Counted from the stretch's first letter, positions 7,383-17,952 are shown. The stretch: DNA of 64,000 nucleotides from Ningiella ruwaisensis (GCF_004798935.1 NZ_RAHT01000003.1:434001-498000), one strand, 5' to 3'. Numbers and translations are program-made. Notes: generated by a model not told the origin, from the sequence alone.

Positions 7383-9857
7383 AAACTTTCAGCTCTAACC
7401 TTGGCTATGCTTCCGCTAGTGGTATCGGGACAGACTTCTGCGTCTGCACCTGAAGTGGCGGCCGATTCCATTTTGGTTGTGTATAAAGAAAATACGACAC
7501 GACTGGATAAAGCGCGTGCGCGCTCATCTATTGGCGCCCGTATTTCAGACGCTAACCGTGATGAAGTTGATGACCGCTTCTCCAATCTTATGCAGGGCCG
7601 TATCGCAAAATACGCGCTTCGAAATATGTCTGTTAAAGACGCTCTTAAAAAACTCGAGGGACATCCTGCAATTAAATACGCAGAGCCAAACTATATTTAT
7701 CGAAAGGCTCTTGTTCCTGATGACCCAAGCTTTGGCAGTTTGTGGGGGCTTAACAATACCGGTCAGAATGGCGGTACAGTCGATGCCGATATCGACGCGG
7801 TAGAAGCATGGGACATTTCAACAGGTAGTTCAGATATTGTCATAGGTGTTATTGATACCGGTGTCGATTACCTGCACGAGGACCTTGCCGCAAATATGTG
7901 GCGCAACCCTAACGAAATACCAAACGACGGCATCGATAATGACGGCAATGGTTATATTGATGATATTTACGGTATCGATACCGCAAATGGTGATTCAGAT
8001 CCAATGGACAATGAGTCGCATGGTACACACGTTGCCGGCACTATCGGTGCGGTTGGTAATAACGGCGTTGGCGTAGTGGGCGTGAACCACAATGTCTCAA
8101 TTGCTGCATGCGCCTTCTTAGGCTCGGGCGGAACCGGATCTACCGATGGCGCTATTGAATGTGTTAACTACTTCACGGGCTTGAAAAACGCGGGTATCAA
8201 TGTAAAAGCAACGAATAACAGTTGGGGCGGCGGTGGTTTCAGCCAAACCTTGAAAGATGCAATTTCTGATGCCGAAGCTGCCGATATTCTTTTTGTTGTA
8301 GCGGCAGGTAATGCGGGTGCAGATAACGATACTGTGCCGAATTATCCTTCTAATTACGATAACGAAGGCTTAATGGCCGTTGCCAGTATCAACAGAAATG
8401 ACGCTGATTCAGGCTATAGCTACGGTTTAACTACTGTAGATATTGCCGCACCCGGTAGCGCAGTGCTTTCAACCGTGCCAGGAAACAACTACGCTACCTT
8501 CTCTGGTACGTCGATGGCGACGCCTCATGTTGCCGGTACTGCTGCGTTGGTTTGGTCAATAAATCCAGATTTAAGCGCTGTTGAAATGAAGCAGTTATTA
8601 ATGGATAGTGGCGATGATAATGCCTGGGCTGATGGCAGAACAGTGAGCGGCAAACGTCTAAATGCCTACAATGCTTTACTCGCTGGCGACCCGACACCAA
8701 GCTTTACGTTCTCTGTTACGCCAACTGCTGCAACCATCGTGGCGGGCGAGTCTATCAGTTACACCTTTGAAGTTGGAAATATTGCTGATTGGGAAGGCGA
8801 GGTTACTCTCAATCTCACTGATGAGTCGGGTTTAGCGACACTTTCTGCGAGCACAGTGAGCCCAGGTGACACATTTACGCTTGATGTGGCAACGACAGAA
8901 GAAACCGACTGGGGATCCTATAGTTTTACAGTTGAGGGCGTAAGCGGTGAACTCACTCGTGAGAAAACAGTTTCTCTTTATGTTAATCCTGTAGGTTTGA
9001 CTGATTTCCCATACGACAGCACCGATACGCCTATCGAAATAGTTGATAATCAAAGCTTCGACTCGGTTATCAACGTTCCTGACGAAATCACAGTATTTGG
9101 CACAGCAACCTCAGTAGACATCTCGCATACTTATCGTGGTGACATCGAATTGGTATTGACTTCACCTGCTGGAACCTCAGTGACGCTGAAGTCATCGAAT
9201 GGCGGTGATGGTGCCGATGATGTGGTAGAAACCTTCGAAAGTGCTGCATTTAACGGAGAAGTGGCTACTGGAGACTGGACCTTGACGGTAACAGATGTGT
9301 TCTCAGGTGACACAGGACAGCTCAACAATTGGTCCATTACCTTCACCGGTATTGGTGAAGTAGGACCTGCCGCGCCAAATGCTGCATTTAGTTTTGCTGA
9401 TAATGGACTTGCAGTCGATTTTGTTAACGAAAGTACCGATGTGAATAACGATATTGTTAGTTATTTGTGGGACTTTGGCGACGGAATGACTTCTACTGAA
9501 GAAAGTCCTTCGCATATTTATCCTGCAACAGGCGCTTATGAAGTTACGCTAACGGCGACAGACGCTGAAGGCCAATCCGACACTGAAACTCAAACGGTGA
9601 GCGTGTCTGACGCGGTGATTGAAGTGACGGTTAAACGTGCAATGCAATCTCGCTTTGGGCATTTACGCGTTGACTTAAATTACTCTGGTTCTTCTTCTGA
9701 AATGGTGGATGTATATAGAAACGGCGTTCTTTTGGAAACCGTTGAAAATACAGGCTTATATCGTGATAGAGAGCGCAGTGTAAGCGGTAATAGCTTTACA
9801 TATGTAATTTGTGATGAGACCACCGCGTGTTCTGATCCAGTTACCGTAAGCTTCTGA
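7374..9857 (+). CDS. Secreted subtilisin-like serine protease (S8) with P and PKD domains
   Basis: An 827-residue exported protease. A signal peptide (residues 1-20) is followed by an inhibitor-like propeptide (about 30-112) and the S8 catalytic domain (about 120-440). The triad is Asp161 (GVIDTGVD), His216 (NESHGTHVAG) and Ser380 (FSGTSMATPHVAG), with the oxyanion-hole Asn in AAGNAG at 313. A proprotein-convertase P domain follows (SHTYRGDIELVLTSPAGT, LNNWSITFTG). A PKD domain comes next (YLWDFGDGMTSTEESPSHIY), then a short C-terminal beta domain with a Cys pair. It probably degrades extracellular protein. It is divergent from the curli operon and shares its upstream region. Processing curlins is conceivable but unsupported. 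Confidence 0.94.
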   Translation: MKTKLSALTLAMLPLVVSGQTSASAPEVAADSILVVYKENTTRLDKARARSSIGARISDANRDEVDDRFSNLMQGRIAKYALRNMSVKDALKKLEGHPAIKYAEPNYIYRKALVPDDPSFGSLWGLNNTGQNGGTVDADIDAVEAWDISTGSSDIVIGVIDTGVDYLHEDLAANMWRNPNEIPNDGIDNDGNGYIDDIYGIDTANGDSDPMDNESHGTHVAGTIGAVGNNGVGVVGVNHNVSIAACAFLGSGGTGSTDGAIECVNYFTGLKNAGINVKATNNSWGGGGFSQTLKDAISDAEAADILFVVAAGNAGADNDTVPNYPSNYDNEGLMAVASINRNDADSGYSYGLTTVDIAAPGSAVLSTVPGNNYATFSGTSMATPHVAGTAALVWSINPDLSAVEMKQLLMDSGDDNAWADGRTVSGKRLNAYNALLAGDPTPSFTFSVTPTAATIVAGESISYTFEVGNIADWEGEVTLNLTDESGLATLSASTVSPGDTFTLDVATTEETDWGSYSFTVEGVSGELTREKTVSLYVNPVGLTDFPYDSTDTPIEIVDNQSFDSVINVPDEITVFGTATSVDISHTYRGDIELVLTSPAGTSVTLKSSNGGDGADDVVETFESAAFNGEVATGDWTLTVTDVFSGDTGQLNNWSITFTGIGEVGPAAPNAAFSFADNGLAVDFVNESTDVNNDIVSYLWDFGDGMTSTEESPSHIYPATGAYEVTLTATDAEGQSDTETQTVSVSDAVIEVTVKRAMQSRFGHLRVDLNYSGSSSEMVDVYRNGVLLETVENTGLYRDRERSVSGNSFTYVICDETTACSDPVTVSF

Positions 9858-9885
9858 TAAAAAGGCAGCGAAATTTAAATCGCTT

Positions 9886-9914
9886 AAAAAGCCCCTGCAA
9901 AGGGGCTTTTTTTT
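9886..9914. terminator. Rho-independent terminator
   Basis: AAAAGCCCC and GGGGCTTTT arms around a TGCAAA loop, followed by a run of eight T. It lies between the convergent protease gene and darP and can serve both strands. Confidence 0.9.
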
Positions 9915-9917
9915 GGC

Positions 9918-10451
9918 TCACAGAATATTTTCACGTAGATATTTAAATAGCGAGCGGTAAGCAGCCGGTGCTTTATTCTCATCTTGCTCTTTTTTGATAG
10001 TGCGTAAAAGCTGTCTGAGTTTTTGTCGCTCTAATGATGGATATTCTTCAATAAGCGCCTGAATACCCTCATCTCCTTGTTTTATCAGTTTATCACGCGT
10101 CAACTCTACTTCATGAAACGCTCTGACATCTGCTGTATGGGCATTTTTAAGCTTTTCTAAAGCCTGCTCAATAGGGGCAACATCCCGTTTGCGAAGTAGT
10201 TTGCCAATAAGCTGAGTTTGCCGTCTGAATCCATCTTTTTTTCGATTGATGCGGGTTGCTATTTCGATGGCATCCTCAAGTTCGTCATCAAGCTTAAGCT
10301 TTTGCCGCTCACCTTGTGTCAGGTTCACAAGCTCTAGTCCCAGCTTTTTAAGCGCATCGGAAGCTTGTTTAAGCTGTGTTTTACTGCCGAATTCAGTGGA
10401 TTCGTATTCACAAGACAGTTCGTTATCAGACTCAAAAGGGTCATTATTCAT
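9918..10451 (-). CDS. darP: DarP/YjgA ribosome-biogenesis factor (DUF615)
   Basis: A 177-residue protein of the DarP (formerly YjgA, DUF615) family, which associates with late pre-50S particles in E. coli. The family signature is clear: KTQLKQASDALKKLG, LVNLTQGERQKL, RQTQLIGKLLRKRD, and the C-terminal RQKLRQLLRTIKKEQ with FKYLREN. It is highly charged and helical, with no signal peptide or membrane segment. It is divergently arranged with pmbA, as yjgA and pmbA are in E. coli and many other gammaproteobacteria, which supports orthology. The ATG at 10451 gives the usual acidic N-terminus. Confidence 0.94.
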   Translation of the reverse strand: MNNDPFESDNELSCEYESTEFGSKTQLKQASDALKKLGLELVNLTQGERQKLKLDDELEDAIEIATRINRKKDGFRRQTQLIGKLLRKRDVAPIEQALEKLKNAHTADVRAFHEVELTRDKLIKQGDEGIQALIEEYPSLERQKLRQLLRTIKKEQDENKAPAAYRSLFKYLRENIL

Positions 10452-10617
10452 AAGGCAGATTTCTTGCTAAATTTTTTGTTAAAGATGCTAGACTCTGCGT
10501 ATTGTAACAGGGCAGCTTTTGAAAACATAATTGTGAATGCTCTAGATAAGATGTGCGTTGACTATCATCAGATTAAATTCGCATCGTTAAACTAACAAAG
10601 AAGAAGTGAAACGCAGT

Positions 10618-11949
10618 ATGGACGTCAAACAACAGCAACAAGAAATACAATCCATTGTGGATGACACCTTAAAATTAGCGAAAAAATTAGGTGCAAGCTC
10701 CGCCGAGGCGAGTATGTCAAAAGTTCAAGGTATTTCTGTCAGTTCTCGCATGCAAGAAGTTGAAACGGTGGAGTTCACCAATGATGGCGGTTTAGGCGTT
10801 TGTGTTTACGTAGGTAATAAAAAAGGCAGTGCATCGACTGCAGATCTCAGCCCGAGCGCCTTAAAGCTCACCGTTGAAAAGGCCATTGAAATTGCAAAGT
10901 ATACCAGTGAAGACCCTTGTGCAGGTCTAGCCGAAGCTGAACTAATTGCACGCGACATCCCCGATTTGGATCTTTATCATCCTCAGCCATTAGATGCAGA
11001 GTATGCTTTAAAACAAGCGCTTGAGGCGGAGAAAGCAGGACTTGAAGCAGACAAGCGTATTGTCAATTCAGACGGAGCAAGTTATAACGCAAATTTGGGC
11101 GTACGAGTCTACGGAAATACACACGGTATTAATGCCGCTTATCCGAGCTCGCGCTATAGTTTGAGTTGCGTATTAATTGGTGAACAAGACGGTGATATGC
11201 AACGCGATTACGCTTACACCGTATCCAGAGAGGCAGACAAATTAGATGCGCCTGACTATGTTGGTCAGTCGGCCTCAAAGCAAACTGTATCGAGACTTGG
11301 CGCTCGTAAAATCAAAACGGCGAATGTACCCGTGATGTTTCATAGAGATATTGCTTCGAGTTTATTTGGGCATTTTATTAGTGCTATCAGCGGCGGCAGT
11401 CTTTATAGAAAATCGTCATTTTTACTGGATGCGCTAAACACACAAATTTTACCATCATGGTTTAACTTACTAGAACGGCCTCACTTAAAGCGCTCGCTCG
11501 CGGGCAGTCCTTTTGACAACGAAGGCGTAAGGACACAAGACATGGATATTGTCTCGGATGGTGTGCTTAAGCACTATCTTTTAAGTAGCTATTCTGCGCG
11601 TAAACTAGGTATGAAAAGTAATGGCCATGCTGGCGGGATCCACAACTGCATAGTGAGTGATACCGGAGAAACTGACGATGAATTGATTAAAAAGATGGAT
11701 AAAGGGCTCATTGTGACCGAGCTCATGGGGCAGGGTGTAAATATTGTTAATGGTGATTACAGTAGAGGCGCAGCAGGTTTTTGGGTAGAAAACGGTCAAA
11801 TCCAGTATCCCGTCCATGAAATCACTATTGCTGGCAATTTAAAAGATATGCTCAAAAATATTGTAGCTATTGGAAATGAACGAGAAATCCGAGGCGCGCT
11901 TCAAACCGGTTCGGTAATAGTAGAAGGAATGAAAATAGCTGGGAATTAG
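10618..11949 (+). CDS. pmbA: PmbA/TldE, subunit of TldD/TldE metalloprotease
   Basis: The 443-residue partner of TldD in a heterodimeric zinc protease that degrades unstructured peptides, with known roles in microcin B17 maturation and CcdA turnover. The sequence follows E. coli PmbA along its length: GISVSSRMQEVETVEF, KKGSASTADLSPSALK, SEDPCAGLAE, GHFISAISGGSLYRKSSFLLD, SPFDNEGVRTQ, NGHAGGIHNC, GDYSRGAAGFWVENG and ITIAGNLKDML. TldE lacks the metal ligands of TldD, whose gene is not in this window. I place the start at the ATG at 10618; a GTG at 10606 has its only purine run too close. A double hairpin follows the stop. Confidence 0.97.
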   Translation: MDVKQQQQEIQSIVDDTLKLAKKLGASSAEASMSKVQGISVSSRMQEVETVEFTNDGGLGVCVYVGNKKGSASTADLSPSALKLTVEKAIEIAKYTSEDPCAGLAEAELIARDIPDLDLYHPQPLDAEYALKQALEAEKAGLEADKRIVNSDGASYNANLGVRVYGNTHGINAAYPSSRYSLSCVLIGEQDGDMQRDYAYTVSREADKLDAPDYVGQSASKQTVSRLGARKIKTANVPVMFHRDIASSLFGHFISAISGGSLYRKSSFLLDALNTQILPSWFNLLERPHLKRSLAGSPFDNEGVRTQDMDIVSDGVLKHYLLSSYSARKLGMKSNGHAGGIHNCIVSDTGETDDELIKKMDKGLIVTELMGQGVNIVNGDYSRGAAGFWVENGQIQYPVHEITIAGNLKDMLKNIVAIGNEREIRGALQTGSVIVEGMKIAGN

Positions 11950-11950
11950 T

Positions 11951-11969
11951 CGCTTTACGTAGTAAAGCG
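11951..11969. repeat. Short inverted repeat downstream of pmbA
   Basis: CGCTTTAC-gta-GTAAAGCG, directly after the pmbA stop and before the terminator. It shares GTAAAGCGG with the hairpin at 35544-35580. It may add to transcript-end structure; there is no T-run of its own. Confidence 0.5.
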
Positions 11970-11979
11970 GATTACACAA

Positions 11980-12006
11980 AAAAGGCGCTTCTCTGAGCGC
12001 CTTTTT
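11980..12006. terminator. Bidirectional rho-independent terminator
   Basis: AAAAGGCGCT / AGCGCCTTTT around a TCTCTG loop, flanked by A-runs and T-runs on both sides. It separates the convergent pmbA and arcA genes. Confidence 0.92.
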
Positions 12007-12021
12007 GCTGTCGAACTTTAA

Positions 12022-12726
12022 TTAATCTACTTCACCACAGAAGCGATAGCCTTCACCGTGAATGGTCACAATCAATTCTTCATCGTTTGGTTCGGATTCA
12101 AAATGCTTGCGAATTCGGCGAATTGTAACATCAACCGTGCGGTCATTTGGGCGAAGTTCACGGCCTGTCATTTCCATGATCAACTGCTCACGGGTAAGTA
12201 TTTTGCCAGGATTACTTAAAAACAAGTGCAGAGCCCGGAATTCGCTTCGTGGAAGCCTGAATTCGTTTCCTTTAGGAGAAATCAAGCTACGGCTGTCACC
12301 ATCAAGCGTCCAACCATTAAATTTTACTTTGCTTGGCAAATCATCATCTTCAGCGGCATTGCTGGTGCGTGAAAGAAGATTTCGAGTACGAATAGTCAGT
12401 TCACGAGGATTAAAAGGCTTGGTTAAATAGTCGTCAGCACCAATTTCCAAACCCAAAATACGATCGACGTCATTATCTCTGCCGGTTAAGAAAATCAAGC
12501 CAACATTTTTACGATCGCGCACTTCTCTTGCCAGGATTAAACCGTTTTTACCTGGAAGATTTATATCCATGATCACAACGTCAATGGCATTATTTTCGAA
12601 AAAGCCGTGCATCTCTTCACCATTTTCAGCTTCGAATACGTTGTATCCTTCTGCTTCAAAGAGGCTTTTTAAAGTGGTACGGGTTACGACTTCATCTTCT
12701 ACAATTAATATATTTGGCGTCTGCAT
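12022..12726 (-). CDS. arcA: ArcA, aerobic respiration control response regulator
   Basis: A 234-residue OmpR/PhoB-family response regulator matching ArcA closely: [27 protein letters not shown] with phospho-acceptor Asp54, [35 protein letters not shown], and the winged-helix C-terminus [20 protein letters not shown]. ArcA is phosphorylated by the ArcB redox sensor and represses respiratory genes when oxygen is low. The ATG at 12726 gives the conserved MQTP start; the frame runs 19 codons further up without a ribosome site. arcB is not in the window. The 279-bp gap upstream should hold its promoter. Confidence 0.97.
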   Translation of the reverse strand: MQTPNILIVEDEVVTRTTLKSLFEAEGYNVFEAENGEEMHGFFENNAIDVVIMDINLPGKNGLILAREVRDRKNVGLIFLTGRDNDVDRILGLEIGADDYLTKPFNPRELTIRTRNLLSRTSNAAEDDDLPSKVKFNGWTLDGDSRSLISPKGNEFRLPRSEFRALHLFLSNPGKILTREQLIMEMTGRELRPNDRTVDVTIRRIRKHFESEPNDEELIVTIHGEGYRFCGEVD

Positions 12727-13005
12727 CTTCTTACACTGTTCTAGTTGACGTTTCGGTGCGCTTAAAACCCTTGATAAGGCCAATTGCAGCGCGTCGGATT
12801 ATTCTACCCAGTAATTACAATACTCGTTCTACTGGATGAGAAAGCTTATTAATCATGCTTTCAAGACTCACGTTACAGTATTTCAAAAAACTATGCACTT
12901 GAAAAGTAACTTTTTTGTTAAAGCATACGATTTCAATTATAAAAACCCAATAAAAAACAAATAGATTCTCTTTACATCTTTTTTACTTTATCGACTTTAG
13001 TCGAG

Positions 13006-14454
13006 TTAGGAGCAATATAATTCGACATATTCCTGAGCTGCCCGACGCCAAGTAAATTTTGAAGCAAAAGCGCGTTGTCGCATTGCAGCAATCAATTTTG
13101 CTTGTTCGTTGTAAACGAGTAAGGTTTTACGCAGGCAGTTAATGAGTGCCAGCGAAGAAGGCTCATTAAATGCAAAACCGTTGCTGTTTGGTTCGTTAAC
13201 ATCCACCACAGTATCGGCAAGCCCTCCTACTCGACGCACGATAGGGAGCGTCCCGTAAGCCAGACTGTACATTTGATTGAGTCCGCAAGGTTCAAACTCC
13301 GATGGCATGAGAAAAAAGTCACTGCCAGCTTCAATTAAGTGCGCCCATTCAGACGAAAACGCTTCGATAAAACTAAACTTACCCGCATGTTTAGCTGCAA
13401 CATCATGCAATTGCCTGGTAATGTAGGGCTCTCCTGTTCCCATGATCACCAGTTGAACCTTGTGCGCCAATAGCTCGTCCAAAATTGGCATCAAGTAATC
13501 AAAGCCTTTTTGTCTGGTTGCCCGACACACCATGCCTATGAGTGGAACACTTTTTACTCTCTTAAGCCCAGACTGCTGCTGAAGCTTCGATTTACATACT
13601 GCTTTGCCTGATAAGTCCTTTGCGTTGAAGTTAGCAGGAATAAGCGGGTCTTTTTCAGGGTCCCACTGAGAATAGTCGCAACCATTTAAAATACCGTGGA
13701 CTTTTTCAGGAGCTTGATTAATTACGTCATCAATACCATGACTGCCAATATGGCTGCGAATTTCCTTTGCATAGGTAGGACTTACTGCGCAAACTTTATC
13801 AGCATACGAAATGCCTGTTTTTAGCAAATTCACATAAGCATTATCGGTATAGACCTGCTGCTGAGAATGTGCATCGAGTATCGGAACTTTTGACAACTCA
13901 CAAACGCATTGAAAGGCAGCGTTATGAAGCGTGATGATGCAACTTGCGTTGGCAAAAAATTGTTCATCTTGCCAAATTGAATGACGATGGCAAAAGTCGC
14001 TTTTTAGAAAGTATGCGGCCATTGCAGTATGCCAATCGTGGGTGTGCACCACATCGGGTTTAAAATGAAGTTCATGACTGACGTGCAGGCAAGCTAAGGA
14101 AAAAAAGCTAAAGCGCTGAGCATTGGTGGCGCTTTTTTCACTGCTGTTGCCATCATCAGAATAGGGTTGGCTTTGCTGGCTAAAATAAGAGTGATCAATT
14201 AAATAAACCTGTAAGCCATGCAAAGTCAGAGCTTTTACATCAAATTGGTAACTTTGCTCGCCTACATGCAGTATTTGGCTTGGCATGGCATTGGCCAGTT
14301 TCATTTGCTCTGCAACTTGCTTGTAGTAGGGCATCATCACAACTACTTCGTGTCCCAACTTTGCAAGCTCAATAGGGAGAGCTTTACCAACATCAGCTAA
14401 GCCACCTGTTTTAATAATGTCTTCCACTTCTGATATTAAAAATAATATCTTCAT
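13006..14454 (-). CDS. glgA: Glycogen (starch) synthase GlgA
   Basis: A 482-residue GT5 glycosyltransferase that transfers glucose from ADP-glucose to the non-reducing end of glycogen. The N-terminal ADP-glucose motif KTGGLADVGKALP, the HDWHTA segment and the C-terminal GT-B domain (RATRQKGFDYLMP, MGTGE, LMPSEFEPCGLNQMYSLAYGTLPIVRRVGGLADTV in two parts) are all present. The length is normal. It starts 2 bp after the rsmC stop, so trmB-rsmC-glgA is probably one transcript. No other glycogen gene (glgB, glgC, glgP) is nearby, so this is a detached glgA. Confidence 0.95.
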   Translation of the reverse strand: MKILFLISEVEDIIKTGGLADVGKALPIELAKLGHEVVVMMPYYKQVAEQMKLANAMPSQILHVGEQSYQFDVKALTLHGLQVYLIDHSYFSQQSQPYSDDGNSSEKSATNAQRFSFFSLACLHVSHELHFKPDVVHTHDWHTAMAAYFLKSDFCHRHSIWQDEQFFANASCIITLHNAAFQCVCELSKVPILDAHSQQQVYTDNAYVNLLKTGISYADKVCAVSPTYAKEIRSHIGSHGIDDVINQAPEKVHGILNGCDYSQWDPEKDPLIPANFNAKDLSGKAVCKSKLQQQSGLKRVKSVPLIGMVCRATRQKGFDYLMPILDELLAHKVQLVIMGTGEPYITRQLHDVAAKHAGKFSFIEAFSSEWAHLIEAGSDFFLMPSEFEPCGLNQMYSLAYGTLPIVRRVGGLADTVVDVNEPNSNGFAFNEPSSLALINCLRKTLLVYNEQAKLIAAMRQRAFASKFTWRRAAQEYVELYCS

Positions 14455-14456
14455 GA

Positions 14457-15524
14457 TTATTTTGACCCTTGGTACACGCTAAACTTATTGGTTTTGCATA
14501 AAACCGAAAATGAATGAAAAGTGTTTTGAATATGCTCAGGATAAGGTAAAAAACGATTGGCTACTATCGTTAGCTTGCATCCGCGATTCGCTTTAGCATG
14601 AGCAGTTTTAATAAAATTAAGGGTAATGCCATAGTCGTTTTTGAGCCCTTCATGAAAGGGAGGGTTACTTAAAATATGGTCAAAACTTCCGTTAATTTCT
14701 TGCATACCATCGCTGGCTACCACTTTTCCCTGAAGTCCGTTTAAAGCTAAAGAACGCTCTGCGCAGTAGAGCGCAAGCGCCGAGATATCACTTAAGGTTG
14801 CTTTTAGTCGTTCGCTTAAGCTTAAAAAGTAACATGCAATAACGCCAGTACCACAAGCAAAATCATAAAACTGACCGCGCATCTGCTTCACTTGCTTATG
14901 ATCAGCAAACTGCTGTAGTAAGAGCGCTGTGCCAGGATCTAATTGCTTGTGACCAAATACGCCTGGCAGTGAAAGCACTTTTATCGACTGTTGATTAATC
15001 TCATAGCTACGTGTGACTGCATATTTATCAATATCAAAATTATGTCCATTGGTTTTTTCTGCTGATACTTGACCGCTTATTAATCCACAGTGTTTAGCAC
15101 TATCCGTTTTATTGATATTGAAGCAAAACCTTTCAAGCTGCTTTGCCACGCTTTTAATGCCGCCTTTATTTTCACCCACTACCAGTAACAGGCCATCAGG
15201 CTTGAGCAATTGCGCCATGTTTGCAATGAGCATATCAAGATGCTGTTTGGCCTTTGGCATGTAAATTACAATGCCGTCCAGCTCGCCGGTTTGTGATTGG
15301 TCAAAGGCTGCTGAAAAAAAATGGGTGTTCGGTGATGAACTTGCAAGCGCTTTATATGTATCGTAGTACTGATGCAAACCAAAAAGTGTGGGCGCATTGG
15401 GTAAAGAGGCTTCAGTTTCAAGTTCACTGAAGATTTGCGTATCACCCGGATTAACCAGAGCCCATTTTCCCACTCCAAAAAGCGACTGGTTGCGAAGCAA
15501 TAACTGACTTTGTGCGCAAAGCAT
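14457..15524 (-). CDS. rsmC: RsmC-like 16S rRNA m2G1207 methyltransferase
   Basis: A 355-residue protein of the RsmC family, a tandem Rossmann methyltransferase that uses SAM to make N2-methylguanosine at 16S rRNA position 1207. The degenerate N-terminal domain ends near DSAKHCGLISG. The catalytic C-terminal half has the SAM loop FACGTGVIACYF, the NPPF tetrad (SNPPFHEG) and the family element LPGVFGHKQLDPGTALLL. The ATG at 15524 overlaps the trmB stop (TAATG), arguing for coupled translation. A longer GTG start is possible but would lie inside trmB. Confidence 0.88.
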   Translation of the reverse strand: MLCAQSQLLLRNQSLFGVGKWALVNPGDTQIFSELETEASLPNAPTLFGLHQYYDTYKALASSSPNTHFFSAAFDQSQTGELDGIVIYMPKAKQHLDMLIANMAQLLKPDGLLLVVGENKGGIKSVAKQLERFCFNINKTDSAKHCGLISGQVSAEKTNGHNFDIDKYAVTRSYEINQQSIKVLSLPGVFGHKQLDPGTALLLQQFADHKQVKQMRGQFYDFACGTGVIACYFLSLSERLKATLSDISALALYCAERSLALNGLQGKVVASDGMQEINGSFDHILSNPPFHEGLKNDYGITLNFIKTAHAKANRGCKLTIVANRFLPYPEHIQNTFHSFSVLCKTNKFSVYQGSK

Positions 15525-16243
15525 TAACTTACCCGCCTGTAAATGATGTCCCACACACCATGGCCGAGTTTTTGGCCACGAACTTCAAATTTTGTAATTG
15601 GACGATAATCAGGTCGTTCAACGTAAAGGCCCGACTGTGCAGTATTTTCAAAGCCTGGCGCTTGCTCCATTACTTCAATCATATGCTCGGCATAGGGCTC
15701 CCAATCAGTTGCCATATGGAATTCTCCGCCGATTTTAAGTTTTGAGCGGATGTTTTTTACAAAGTCGCTTTGCACAATACGGCGTTTGTGGTGTCGTTTT
15801 TTATGCCACGGGTCTGGGAAAAATAACTGAAGCCTGTCGAGGCTTTCATCTTTTATACAGCGCTTAAGTACCTCAACCGCGTCATGTTCAAATAAGCGCA
15901 GGTTGGTGAGATTAGCGTCAGCGGCGTCTGCTAGACATGCGCCAACCCCAGGTCGATGCACCTCAATTCCGATAAAGTCGGTGTCGGGCGCTTTGCTTGC
16001 CATTTCTACCAGTGATTTGCCCATACCAAAGCCTATTTCCAATACTCTAGGCGCCTGGCGAGCGAACACGTCGTTGAGATTAAGCATGCCTTGTTCGACG
16101 CTTAAGCCCATTTGGGGCCATAATGTTTCGATAGCTTTTGCTTGTGCATTAGTTAAACGACCTTCACGTTTAACAAAACTTTTTACTTTAGCGATGTACA
16201 CGCCTGCAGCGCGCGCTTCTTCTTCACTTTTAAAACGGCTCAT
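15524..16243 (-). CDS. trmB: TrmB, tRNA (guanine46-N7)-methyltransferase
   Basis: A 239-residue SAM-dependent enzyme that methylates G46 in the tRNA variable loop. Motif I is [15 protein letters not shown], followed by [15 protein letters not shown] and the family signature [15 protein letters not shown]. The C-terminus has [16 protein letters not shown]. It is divergent from mutY with a 102-bp gap, and heads the probable trmB-rsmC-glgA operon. Length and motifs leave little doubt. Confidence 0.97.
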   Translation of the reverse strand: MSRFKSEEEARAAGVYIAKVKSFVKREGRLTNAQAKAIETLWPQMGLSVEQGMLNLNDVFARQAPRVLEIGFGMGKSLVEMASKAPDTDFIGIEVHRPGVGACLADAADANLTNLRLFEHDAVEVLKRCIKDESLDRLQLFFPDPWHKKRHHKRRIVQSDFVKNIRSKLKIGGEFHMATDWEPYAEHMIEVMEQAPGFENTAQSGLYVERPDYRPITKFEVRGQKLGHGVWDIIYRRVS

Positions 16244-16345
16244 ATTACTTTTTAGTCTTTGATTCTGGTCTTCGATTAAGAGAAATGCGTATACTAGCGG
16301 CTCATTATAGAGTATTGCGATATAGAAGTATTTTATAAAAATAGC

Positions 16346-17509
16346 ATGAGTGAATTTTCTTTTTCAGATGAGGTGTTGCGCTGGTTTGATAAAAATGGCC
16401 GCAAAGACCTGCCGTGGCAACAAAACAAAAGCCCTTATTCAGTTTGGGTGTCTGAAATCATGCTGCAACAAACACAGGTAAAAACAGTCATCCCTTACTA
16501 TGAGCGATTTATGGCTCGCTTCCCTCATGTTAACGATTTGGCAGATGCGCCACAGGATGAGGTGCTTCACTTATGGACGGGATTGGGATACTACGCAAGA
16601 GCTCGGAACCTTCACAAAGCTGCTCAGCAAGTTCGTGACAAGCATGGTGGTATTTTTCCTGATGATTTTGATTTGGTGCTGGCTTTACCGGGCATAGGAC
16701 GCTCAACTGCGGCAGCCATTTTATCGCTTGCTGAAAATAAACCCTATGTCATTTTAGACGGCAACGTAAAGCGGGTGCTTTCTCGATATTTTGCGGTAGA
16801 AGGCTGGCCAGGAAATAAAAAAGTAGAAGATAAGATGTGGTCAATGGCAGAATCACTTGCTCCTGTTGAGCGTAATTCTGGAAACAGTTTGCCGCGTCAT
16901 GGCGACTATACACAAGCGATGATGGATTTGGGTGCAACGCTGTGTACTCGAACTAAGCCTAAATGTGAACAATGCCCCGTATCGACGCATTGCCTTGCAT
17001 TTGCCTTGGGCAAGCAAACAGAGTTTCCGCATAAAAAGCCGAAAAAAGCACTGCCTGTAAAAGTCGTGCAAATGCTCATTCCCTTTTATAAAGGCAGTGT
17101 GTATTTACAAAAACGGCCAGCATCGGGAATTTGGGGAGGTCTGTGGGGCTTTATAGAGCTTGATGAACAGCGCACAATAGAGACAGAAGCTTCTGCATTT
17201 GACGTGAGTGAAATGACTACACAAACCCTTGAGCCGTTTCGCCATACATTTAGTCACTACCATTTGGACATTCAACCAGTACTGCTACAATTACATGACA
17301 AGCCCCGAAACAGACATAGTGAAAATGAGTCGCTTTGGTACCATCTAAACAATTTGAAAAATGTTAGTAATCAAAAGCGTAATGATGAAAACATGGTTGC
17401 TGAGGCAGACGAAGCGATAGGCAAATCCGAAGACCAAATCAAGGAAACTAAAATCGGTTTTGCCGCACCCACTTTAAAAATAATGCAGTCGCTTATAGAT
17501 AGTCTGTAG
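16346..17509 (+). CDS. mutY: MutY, A/G-specific adenine DNA glycosylase
   Basis: A 387-residue repair glycosylase that removes adenine paired with 8-oxoguanine. Catalytic Glu37 ([10 protein letters not shown]) and Asp138 (ILDGNVKRV) align with E. coli numbering. The helix-hairpin-helix is [13 protein letters not shown], and four cysteines in C-x6-C-x2-C-x5-C ([17 protein letters not shown]) bind the [4Fe-4S] cluster. The C-terminal NUDIX-like lesion-recognition domain (about 230-350) is followed by a Lys/Glu-rich tail. The yggX gene follows 53 bp downstream, the usual mutY-yggX order. Confidence 0.97.
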   Translation: MSEFSFSDEVLRWFDKNGRKDLPWQQNKSPYSVWVSEIMLQQTQVKTVIPYYERFMARFPHVNDLADAPQDEVLHLWTGLGYYARARNLHKAAQQVRDKHGGIFPDDFDLVLALPGIGRSTAAAILSLAENKPYVILDGNVKRVLSRYFAVEGWPGNKKVEDKMWSMAESLAPVERNSGNSLPRHGDYTQAMMDLGATLCTRTKPKCEQCPVSTHCLAFALGKQTEFPHKKPKKALPVKVVQMLIPFYKGSVYLQKRPASGIWGGLWGFIELDEQRTIETEASAFDVSEMTTQTLEPFRHTFSHYHLDIQPVLLQLHDKPRNRHSENESLWYHLNNLKNVSNQKRNDENMVAEADEAIGKSEDQIKETKIGFAAPTLKIMQSLIDSL

Positions 17510-17562
17510 AATAAACATTAATTAATATTTAGATGTGCAAACGCACTAAGGTAAATTAAAAC

Positions 17563-17835
17563 ATGGCTAGAACGGTATATTGTGAGTATTTGAAAAAAGA
17601 AGCAGATGGCCTGGATTTTCAACTGTATCCCGGTGAAGTGGGAAAGCGAATTTTTGACAATATTTCAAAAGAAGCCTTTGCAGCATGGCAAAAGAAGCAA
17701 ACGATGCTGATTAACGAGAACAAGCTCAATATGATGAATGCGAGTGATCGTAAATTTTTGGAAGAGCAAATGGTGGGATTTTTGTTTGAAGGAAAAGAGC
17801 CGACCATTGAAGGTTATGTGCCGCCTGAAAAATAG
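17563..17835 (+). CDS. yggX: YggX, Fe(2+)-trafficking protein
   Basis: A 90-residue protein of the YggX family, linked to oxidative protection of Fe-S clusters and iron trafficking. It matches the family almost throughout: [19 protein letters not shown] with the conserved Cys7, [34 protein letters not shown] and GYVPPEK. It follows mutY and is probably co-transcribed with it, fitting a link between MutY's cluster and its protection. Confidence 0.97.
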   Translation: MARTVYCEYLKKEADGLDFQLYPGEVGKRIFDNISKEAFAAWQKKQTMLINENKLNMMNASDRKFLEEQMVGFLFEGKEPTIEGYVPPEK

Positions 17836-17952
17836 TGCGAGCAAGAGAAAAGTGACTGCTTAAAAAATAAACGCAAATCTGTGTTCAATGCACTAAGTCG
17901 TTTAATAAGTAGCTAATTAAACAAAAAAGATGGGCCTTTTTTATAAAAGCTA